The notes under the pieces were generated by a model. That model made no database searches. It was given only the letters and a program-made list of their open reading frames with translations, and had not been told where the DNA came from. From the NCBI RefSeq assembly GCF_900163655.1, contig NZ_FWFG01000092.1, positions 19,423 to 83,422 on the forward strand: 64,000 nucleotides of DNA, given 5' to 3'. The position numbers and the translations under genes were made by a program. Origin of the DNA: Brachybacterium nesterenkovii. GTDB taxonomy: Bacteria; Actinomycetota; Actinomycetes; Actinomycetales; Dermabacteraceae. Shown here in pieces: positions 58,739 through 64,000 of the stretch (position 1 is its first letter; every line of letters starts with the position of its first letter).

Positions 58739-59427
58739 GCTCGTCCGTGACCGCGCCCCCCCACGACGCTCGGCGCACCGCGATCGCCTGGACGGTCGCG
58801 ATCGCCGCGCTCATCGCCGGACCGCTCGCGCTGAGCCTGACCTTCGCCTCGGGAGAGGGCGACAGCGCGACGACCGCCGGGACCCTCGCCTTCGTCCTGT
58901 CGAGCCTCCTGCTCGCCGCCGTCTGGACCACCGGCGGGCTGGCGATCTGCGCCCTCGTGCACCATCGGACCGCACCGATGTCGCCTCCGATGGCGGGCAG
59001 CCGTGCCGTCGCGACCGCGATGATCCTCGGTGTCGTGTTCGCCCTCGCATGCCTCGTGGGCGGACTCGTGCTCCACGCGATCCCGTCCACGCGCCCCTGG
59101 GTCGACATCGCGCTCGACACCGCCGAGTCGGCTCCCGCGCTGCTCGTGCTCGCGATCGCGCTGATCGCCGGAGCCGCCGAGGAGGCCTTCTTCCGGCTCG
59201 CGCTGCCGCGGATCACCCGTGGCAGCGCGCGCTGGATCATCCCGACCGTGCTCTACGCCCTCGCGACGCTCGCGACCGGGAGCATCGGTCTCGTGCTCGT
59301 CGCGATCCCGCTGGGGCTCGTCGCGATGGCGGCGCTCGAGCGCACGGGCCGTCCGTGGGCCCCGCTCCTCGTGCACGCGCTGTGGTCGCTCGCGATGGTG
59401 GGCCTGTTCCCCCTCCTGGTGCGGTGA
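58735..59427 (+). CDS. CPBP-family intramembrane metalloprotease-like protein
   Basis: A 230-aa membrane protein with six or seven helices. The Abi/CPBP motif is AGAAEEAFFRLALPRI (EExxxR near residue 146), and the C-terminal LLVHALWSLAMVG carries a His. It is the second CPBP protein in the window (compare 41160-42185). CPBP proteins occur in some actinobacterial carotenoid clusters, where a role as a prenyl-handling or envelope protein has been suggested. Here that is inference. It precedes the lycopene elongase by 7 nt. Confidence 0.8.
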   Translation: MSSSVTAPPHDARRTAIAWTVAIAALIAGPLALSLTFASGEGDSATTAGTLAFVLSSLLLAAVWTTGGLAICALVHHRTAPMSPPMAGSRAVATAMILGVVFALACLVGGLVLHAIPSTRPWVDIALDTAESAPALLVLAIALIAGAAEEAFFRLALPRITRGSARWIIPTVLYALATLATGSIGLVLVAIPLGLVAMAALERTGRPWAPLLVHALWSLAMVGLFPLLVR

Positions 59428-59434
59428 GCGCCTT

Positions 59435-60316
59435 ATGACTTCTGCGATCGCGCGCCCGTCGCTGCGCACCCTCGTCTCCACGTCGCGTCCGCTCTCGTGG
59501 GTCAACACCGCATACCCCTTCGGCGCGGCCTACCTGCTGGCCGGGGGCGGCGCGGATCTCACGTTCTGGCTCGGGTGCCTGTTCTTCCTCATCCCCTACA
59601 ACCTCGCGATGTACGGGGTCAACGACGTGTTCGACTACGAATCCGACCTGCGCAATCCCCGCAAGGGCGGGGTCGAGGGCGCGCTCGTCGATCCCGCCGA
59701 GCACCGCGGCATCCTCGTCGCCTCCGCCGTGTCGTGCGCGCCGCTGCTGGTGTACCTCCTCGCGGTCGGCACCCTCGCCTCGGGCATCGCCCTCGTGGTC
59801 GTGATGTTCGCCGTGGTCGCCTACAGCGTCCGTGGCCTGCGGTTCAAGGAGATCCCATTCCTCGACTCGGCGACCTCGGCGACCCACTTCGCCGGGCCCG
59901 CCGTGGTCGGCCTCCTGATGGCCGGCACGAGCCCGGGGGCGATCGCCCTCGCGGCCCTCGCGGCCTTCTTCGCATGGGGCATGGCGAGCCAGGCCTTCGG
60001 CGCGGTGCAGGACATTGGCGCCGATCGCGACGCGGGACTCGCGTCGATCGGCACGGTGCTCGGCGCGGCGCGCACGGTCCGGGTCGCGATCGCGCTGTAC
60101 GCGCTCGCGAGCGCCCTCATGCTCCTCGTGCCCTTCCCCGAGCGGCTGCTCGCGATGATCCCGCTCGGCTACATCGTGAACATCTGGCCCTTCCGCTCGC
60201 TGCACGATGACCGCGCATTCGAGGCGCACCGCGGCTGGGCCCGGTTCCTGTGGATGAACTTCGCGGCCGGATTCCTCGTGACGATGGTGCTGCTGTGGGC
60301 GCATCCGCCGATCTGA
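59435..60316 (+). CDS. crtEb: Lycopene elongase (UbiA-family prenyltransferase, CrtEb type)
   Basis: A 293-aa membrane prenyltransferase with eight or nine helices. The first Asp-rich motif is YGVNDVFDYESDLRNPRKGG (N63-D64...D67...D71) and the second is VQDIGADRDAGLASIG. This pattern matches the UbiA enzymes that add C5 units to both ends of lycopene to form C50 carotenoids. The neighbouring crtB, crtI and split cyclase genes support it. ATG 59435 lies 7 nt after the CPBP stop with only a weak ribosome-binding site. Confidence 0.88.
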   Translation: MTSAIARPSLRTLVSTSRPLSWVNTAYPFGAAYLLAGGGADLTFWLGCLFFLIPYNLAMYGVNDVFDYESDLRNPRKGGVEGALVDPAEHRGILVASAVSCAPLLVYLLAVGTLASGIALVVVMFAVVAYSVRGLRFKEIPFLDSATSATHFAGPAVVGLLMAGTSPGAIALAALAAFFAWGMASQAFGAVQDIGADRDAGLASIGTVLGAARTVRVAIALYALASALMLLVPFPERLLAMIPLGYIVNIWPFRSLHDDRAFEAHRGWARFLWMNFAAGFLVTMVLLWAHPPI

Positions 60317-61215
60317 CGGGGCCGGTCACGCGTGTCGTGACCGATCCGGCCTCCCCGTGCTCGGTCGTCGTCCCCGTGCGCGACGATGCGCGCGAGCTGC
60401 GGGGCCTGCTCACGTGCCTCGCCGTGCAGTCGGTGCGCCCGCGCGAGGTGATCGTGGTCGACAACGCCTCGCGCGACGAGACGGCGGCGCTCGCTCGCGC
60501 GGCCGGCTGCACCGTCGTGCGCGAGGAGCGGCCCGGGATCCTCGCCGCGTCGTCAGCGGGGTACGACGCGGCGCGCGGGGAGATCATCGTGCGCTGCGAC
60601 GCCGATTCCCGGCCCCCGCGCCATTGGCTCGCCGGTCATCTCGCGGCTCACCGCGACACCCCGGGGACGGCCGGCGCGCAGGCGGGGCGGCACGGACGTC
60701 TCCTCCGGCCCCGTGCCGTCGTCGCCGTCACCGGCCCGGGCCGCTTCGCACTGCCCGAGCCCCTCGGGCTCCTCGCCTCGCTGCTCTACGTCGGCGGGTA
60801 CCTGATCGCCGCCGGCGCCGCGCTCGGCCATGTCCCGCTGTTCGGGACCACGATGTCGATACGCCGCTCGTGGTGGCGCTCGGTGCGGGCGGACCTCCCG
60901 CTCGGTGAGGAACCCGGAGGCGGTCCCGACGTGCACGACGACATGCTGCTGTCCTTCTCCGTCCGGCACGACGAGCGGGTGCTCCTGCGCCGCTCGGTCG
61001 GCGTGGGGATGTCCCCTCGGGCGCTGCGGGGCGGCACGGCCGCCCGCACGCGATGGCGACGTGCGGTCCGCACCCTCGAGATCGGCTGGTCGCGCTCGAC
61101 GCCGTGGGAGCGATGGGCCGCCCGTGTCGCGGCCGCCCCTGCCGATCGCCTCGCAGGTGCTCGTGCTCGACGGGACCACAGGCGCGACGACCATCCCGCG
61201 GCGGGCTCGTCGTGA
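60295..61215 (+). CDS. GT2 glycosyltransferase, candidate carotenoid glycosyltransferase
   Basis: A ~306-aa GT-A enzyme. It has CSVVVPVRDDARELRGLLTC, VIVVDNASRDETAALA, RCDADSRPPRHWLAGH (DXD at ~101-103) and PDVHDDMLLSFSVR in the acidic catalytic region. One membrane helix is likely near LLASLLYVGGYLIAAGAAL. GTG 60295 overlaps the elongase gene by 22 nt; GTG 60337 is a later alternative that would remove the overlap. Position at the end of a C50 carotenoid operon makes glycosylation of a carotenoid end group the best guess. Specificity is not proven. Confidence 0.75.
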   Translation: MGASADLTGPVTRVVTDPASPCSVVVPVRDDARELRGLLTCLAVQSVRPREVIVVDNASRDETAALARAAGCTVVREERPGILAASSAGYDAARGEIIVRCDADSRPPRHWLAGHLAAHRDTPGTAGAQAGRHGRLLRPRAVVAVTGPGRFALPEPLGLLASLLYVGGYLIAAGAALGHVPLFGTTMSIRRSWWRSVRADLPLGEEPGGGPDVHDDMLLSFSVRHDERVLLRRSVGVGMSPRALRGGTAARTRWRRAVRTLEIGWSRSTPWERWAARVAAAPADRLAGARARRDHRRDDHPAAGSS

Positions 61216-61754
61216 GGATCTGGCGCTGGTCGGGCCTCGCGATGGCCCTCGCGCTCGCGCTGAGCGGACGGTGGGTCGACGCCTGGGTCGCGATGCTCGT
61301 GGCCCTCGCACAGGTCGTCGCCTGGCGCTCGGACCTGCCCCGCCGCTGGGAGGCGGCGACGACGATCGTCGCCCTCGTCGCCGCCGTGAGCTCCTACGCC
61401 CACCTCTACGAGCGCGTCCCGGGCTGGGACATCCCCGTGCACGCCGCGCTCACCGGCTGCCTGGCCGTGCTCGCCGCGCACGTGCTGCGGCGCCCGAGCA
61501 CGCGCACGATCATCTGCGCCGGCGCGGTGATGGCGGTCGGCTGGGAAGTCCTCGAGCTGTGGGGCCACCAGCAGGTCGACGCGCGCGTCGAGGTCGCGCC
61601 ATGGGACACTGCCGGCGACATCGCGGCCGGCCTCGGCGGATCGCTCGTGGCCGCGCGCCTCGTCGCCTGCGGTCGCCATGTCGGAGGCACCTACCGCTGC
61701 GCGGCCCCCGCCCGTACTGTGAAGCCCCACCCCGGACCCGAGGAGCGGTCATGA
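61212..61754 (+). CDS. YjdF/DUF2238-like membrane protein
   Basis: A 180-aa protein with about five membrane helices (WSGLAMALALALSGRWV, AWVAMLVALAQVVAW, ATTIVALVAAVSSYAHL, HAALTGCLAVLAAHVL, AGAVMAVGWEVLELWG). The conserved YERVPGWDIPVHA, GWEVLELWGHQQVD and WDTAGDIAAGLGGSLVAA segments resemble YjdF/DUF2238 proteins, whose function is unknown. GTG 61212 overlaps the stop of the GT2 gene (GTGA), so it is the last gene of the carotenoid operon. Confidence 0.7.
   Translation: MRIWRWSGLAMALALALSGRWVDAWVAMLVALAQVVAWRSDLPRRWEAATTIVALVAAVSSYAHLYERVPGWDIPVHAALTGCLAVLAAHVLRRPSTRTIICAGAVMAVGWEVLELWGHQQVDARVEVAPWDTAGDIAAGLGGSLVAARLVACGRHVGGTYRCAAPARTVKPHPGPEERS
61715..61720 (+). promoter_or_regulatory. 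-10 box before the truncated ORF
   Basis: TACTGT inside the 3' end of the YjdF-like gene, ~30 nt before ATG 61751, which has its own GAGGAG ribosome-binding site. Together they suggest a genuine promoter of a former gene. Confidence 0.4.
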
Positions 61755-62131
61755 CCCTGCCCCAGGCAGACCTTGCCGAGCGCAGGGTCATTCGCACGAA
61801 CTCGCCGCAGCGCGTCCCTGGTGCTCACGTGCCCGAGCCCAGGACTGCCCGAGAGGCGGGCCGGGCATCAGCCTCCGCGGAGAGCCAGTACAGACAGCGG
61901 GCGCGCAGGACAGCAGAGCGTCCGCAGGATCGTGGCTACGGGCGATGTGCTGCCGCGGGGCTGCGCCCCTTGCCTTCGAGGCTGGTGGTGGCGTTCCAGC
62001 GCAGTGGATCAGTAGATCAGCAGGTCAGAGAAGTGCCCTGCCCTCGTGGCGAGGAGCAGGGCACGTCAGATTACCCGCTGAGATGCGATCTCAGACGCCG
62101 TCGTACACTAGAAGAATTTGCACGGCAGTGA
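61751..62131 (+). pseudogene. 5' fragment of a gene, truncated at the low-GC junction
   Basis: ATG 61751 has GAGGAG five bases upstream and a -10 box behind it, so a real gene once began here. The first ~16 residues (MTLPQADLAERRVIRT) look like a cytoplasmic N-terminus of the kind found on MFS-type transporters. After ~61800 the sequence is Arg/Gln/Pro-rich with no domain, contains a terminator hairpin, and runs into the antisense of the next gene before stopping at 62131. The remainder of the gene has probably been lost at the boundary with the foreign segment. Confidence 0.4.
62033..62064. terminator. Hairpin terminator at the end of the carotenoid operon
   Basis: Stem of 14 bp (62033-62046 with 62050-62064) with a single bulged A and a 3-nt loop (TGG). 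It lies between the plus-strand operon end and the convergent minus-strand gene at 62091, so it can serve both directions. Confidence 0.75.
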
Positions 62132-62492
62132 CACGTTCGTCTGAACTGAGATCACGATCGCGTGCATCCAGAACAAAATTCTTCCACTGCGCCCCCTCGC
62201 CCCCGAAGATCGTAGCCCAATGCGTAGCCTCAGCCCTGGAGTCGAATTGCATATACACTCCGTACTGGGTTTCCCAAGCCTCCTGACAGCCGATCTCGTT
62301 GGCGCAGTACTCCCCCGTAACGTCTCTAACTTCACCGAGGCCCGGCTGGTTTTCTATGATGTCTCCGATGGATACGCCTGGAAAGAAATACGACCTAACC
62401 CCAAGTGTCACCGCAACTATCGCGACTAAGGCCAGTGCGGCCACTAGAAGTATCTTCCCGCCAACCCCGCGAGCCCGTTTAGGTGATTCCAT
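62091..62492 (-). CDS. Small membrane-anchored extracytoplasmic protein, unknown function
   Basis: A 133-aa protein I do not recognise. A basic N-terminus (ESPKRARGVGGK) is followed by one membrane helix (ILLVAALALVAIVAVTLGV, ~14-32). The external part has two cysteines in EYCANEIGCQEAW (possible disulfide) and a small folded region, VYMQFDSRAEATHWATIFGG. ATG 62492 has a strong AGGAGG eight bases upstream. Base composition is clearly lower in GC than the flanking operons. It lies 95 bp downstream of the secreted DUF2599-type protein in the same orientation, so the two may form a pair. Confidence 0.7.
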   Translation of the reverse strand: MESPKRARGVGGKILLVAALALVAIVAVTLGVRSYFFPGVSIGDIIENQPGLGEVRDVTGEYCANEIGCQEAWETQYGVYMQFDSRAEATHWATIFGGEGAQWKNFVLDARDRDLSSDERVTAVQILLVYDGV

Positions 62493-62587
62493 CGAGCCAA
62501 CCTCCTGTAGCTATTGCTGTTCATGAATGAGCGGCGACCGCTGGAGGGCTGTCAACCTGTACCGACTACGCTAACTCCTCAAGGAGC

Positions 62588-63622
62588 TCAAGTCTTGTTG
62601 GCCGTCGTCCAATTGCAGCGATGGATGCCCGAGCCGTAGGACCAGTGTGACGTCCTGTTGACCCGGAAGGTTTCCAGCTCCCAGGTGCCTGCCGCGATTG
62701 CCCCAAGGGCGTGGCAAGAGAACTGCTGTCGCATGCTCTTCTTCGAGAGGAGCTGAGTCTTTACCTTGCCGCCCTTGGCAAGGGCTTCGTTCCAGCCATT
62801 GGTGTTGAGGATCGCCTGACCTGCGGCGAGACCACCTACGCCCGCGCCTGCTCCGCTGTAAACCGCCCACCCCCAGGTACTTAGGTTCAAAGTGACGACG
62901 TTTGTATATACCCCATAGTACTTGCCATACTTAGTGCCTATAGACTTGAACAGGTTCTTGCCGAGGAATGGGTCAGCAACAACGGGGAATTGTGTGTCTT
63001 CAGTAAATTCGACGACCTGGGTTACAGTCTTGCCGTCGATTTCAAAGTGCGTAGGGATGGATTGGCCAGCGGCGTCTACCGCCCAGGCCGGAGCCAGTCC
63101 GGCGATCATGTTCCCGCCGGCATCCATGAAGAGGAGCGCCCCTCCGGTTTCTTCCACGCTTGAATAGTCCGGAATGCTCAGGTCGTAAGCATACCGTTGA
63201 GGGGCGTCGGCATCTGGGATAATTGTGTTGATCTGCACATCCCCTTCGGGCGTAACGAGCGGGGTGAAGGTCACGCCGTCGCTATCCTCCCACGAGGGCG
63301 TTTCGGAGCTCCCTCTAAAATCACGCTTTCCCGAGTGCTCCACGGGAAGGCTAATGCCGAGAGCCTCTTCTGGCATCTCGACACCGAGGAGTCCGTCTGG
63401 GTTCTCTCTAATGGAGACTGTCCGGTCGTCATTCCAGACGTCACCGGTCGCCGAATCGATAGAGAGGGGCACGGCCTCGTCAAGTATGACCTCAGGAACT
63501 TCGGAAAGGATCGCATCGATAGGTTGCAGCTGCGGCTCTGCGGATGCCGACCCCCAGAAAGTAAAGGTCAATGCGGCGGCGGCCATCAAGCCTAACCCTT
63601 TGTGCCAGATCCCCTTGCTCAC
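62588..63622 (-). CDS. Secreted protein with DUF2599-like C-terminus
   Basis: A 344-aa secreted protein. The signal peptide is GLGLMAAAALTFTFWGSASA (cleavage near residue 28). The middle region (~35-215) is beta-rich and acidic (VMFTPLV-type strands, PQRYAYDLSIPDYSS, MDAGGNMIAGLAPAWAVDA). A Gly/Ala hydrophobic stretch (~250-275, AVYSGAGAGVGGLAAGQAIL) could insert in a membrane. The last ~50 residues, QQFSCHALGAIAAGTWELE and GIHRCNW, match the DUF2599 pattern with two cysteines. The start is GTG 63622 with a weak ribosome-binding site. Low GC and atypical codon use suggest horizontal transfer. Function is unknown; an exported effector or toxin-like role is a guess. Confidence 0.75.
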   Translation of the reverse strand: MSKGIWHKGLGLMAAAALTFTFWGSASAEPQLQPIDAILSEVPEVILDEAVPLSIDSATGDVWNDDRTVSIRENPDGLLGVEMPEEALGISLPVEHSGKRDFRGSSETPSWEDSDGVTFTPLVTPEGDVQINTIIPDADAPQRYAYDLSIPDYSSVEETGGALLFMDAGGNMIAGLAPAWAVDAAGQSIPTHFEIDGKTVTQVVEFTEDTQFPVVADPFLGKNLFKSIGTKYGKYYGVYTNVVTLNLSTWGWAVYSGAGAGVGGLAAGQAILNTNGWNEALAKGGKVKTQLLSKKSMRQQFSCHALGAIAAGTWELETFRVNRTSHWSYGSGIHRCNWTTANKT

Positions 63623-64000
63623 AATGCACTCTTATCTCTACGTTAAGATTCCAGAGCAATTTTTTTGCCCGGCACTGAGATGTGAGCGAACCAGTGCGCG
63701 TCAGGTTGGACCTGGACGGCAGCGGCCGCGTCCTTGCCAGACACTCTCTGGTACCCCCAAGGCGATGATACCTCTCCACTCGAGCCTAGTTGAACGAGGG
63801 GGTTACGTGAACGTTGAAGAAGGAGGGTCTGACTGGCTACTACCGACGGTCCATTGTGTGGTCGCGAGACTAGTTACCGGCCCGTAATGCAGTTGAGTCC
63901 CGCATAGTGGTGTAGCGCGGTGGCCGCAGTGATCGTCTCTGACGAGGACGCGGCCACCGTGTGATCCTTCGAGTCAACCTTCCACAGAATCCTCGAACGG
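63623..64000. other. Non-coding flank of the low-GC segment
   Basis: No gene is supported in these ~380 bp. The first ~100 bp are AT-rich and should hold the promoter of the DUF2599-type gene. The distal part carries a structured hairpin at 63919-63958. Confidence 0.5.
63919..63958. other. Nested hairpin, possibly the leader of a mobile element
   Basis: A 9-bp outer stem (63919-63927 with 63950-63958) encloses an inner 5-bp stem with a 3-nt loop (63933-63937 with 63941-63945). Hairpins of this type precede transposase genes in some actinobacterial insertion sequences, and the window ends before any such gene could be seen. Assignment is tentative. Confidence 0.35.

Noticed and set aside
1..64000. 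tRNA, rRNA or CRISPR arrays
   Set aside because: No cloverleaf with a recognisable TTC-loop, no conserved rRNA segment and no regularly spaced repeat-spacer array was found on reading.

Overview
The window is a high-GC chromosomal segment of an actinobacterium. The best fit is a Brachybacterium-like member of the Micrococcales. This rests on an actinobacterial ferrochelatase with a C-terminal cysteine cluster, a C50-carotenoid operon with split lycopene cyclase subunits, two resuscitation-promoting-factor-like secreted proteins, and several genes whose -10 box lies 6-7 nt before the start codon (leaderless transcripts). Genus assignment is inference. No tRNA, rRNA or CRISPR array was seen.

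Region 1 (1-23,900, mostly minus strand) is an exopolysaccharide or capsule locus. It reads from a chain-length/tyrosine-kinase protein at 23,773 down through glycosyltransferases, a nonulosonic (sialic-type) acid cassette (CMP-transferase plus a CBS-NeuB-SAF-TIM-barrel fusion), a Wzy-like polymerase, an ABC exporter, a priming sugar transferase and a partial VanZ-like gene. Most junctions are 4-nt ATGA or GTGA overlaps, so the core is one translationally coupled operon. Several proteins are fusions (GT2-GT4, nucleotidyltransferase-GT4). The locus also carries wear: a deletion scar (1986-2306) and an acyltransferase broken by a frameshift (near 15,664). One fucosyltransferase-like gene (3407-4336) lies on the opposite strand.

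Region 2 (23,960-30,200) has two paralogous Rpf-like genes sharing an upstream motif with identical spacing, a pyruvate:quinone oxidoreductase (PoxB), and a GT2/PIG-L deacetylase fusion that is a paralogue of a region 1 glycosyltransferase.

Region 3 (30,300-49,400) is a mix of transport and regulation: a MacAB-like adaptor/ATPase/permease operon, an LplABC-type sugar ABC importer with a Tat-type lipoprotein, an MFS transporter with a duplicated start, a frameshifted universal stress protein, an ornithine-cyclodeaminase-family enzyme, a CPBP protease, a two-component system with a His-Gly microsatellite, a class II amidotransferase, an epimerase-like protein, a VOC protein, and a GtrA protein that has lost its GT2 half. 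A 26-bp perfect palindrome and direct repeats fill the gap at 40,757-41,159.

Region 4 (49,700-61,750, plus strand) holds a frameshifted hypothetical gene preceded by a coupled 28-aa leader ORF, then hemH and a compact carotenoid operon: crtB, crtI, two small cyclase subunits, idi, crtE, an SDR, a CPBP protein, a UbiA-type lycopene elongase, a GT2 and a membrane protein. The gene set predicts a cyclic C50 carotenoid, possibly glycosylated.

Region 5 (61,750-64,000) is a compositional break. A gene start with promoter and SD is truncated, then comes lower-GC DNA with a small membrane-anchored protein and a secreted DUF2599-type protein, ending in a structured hairpin that may belong to a mobile element.
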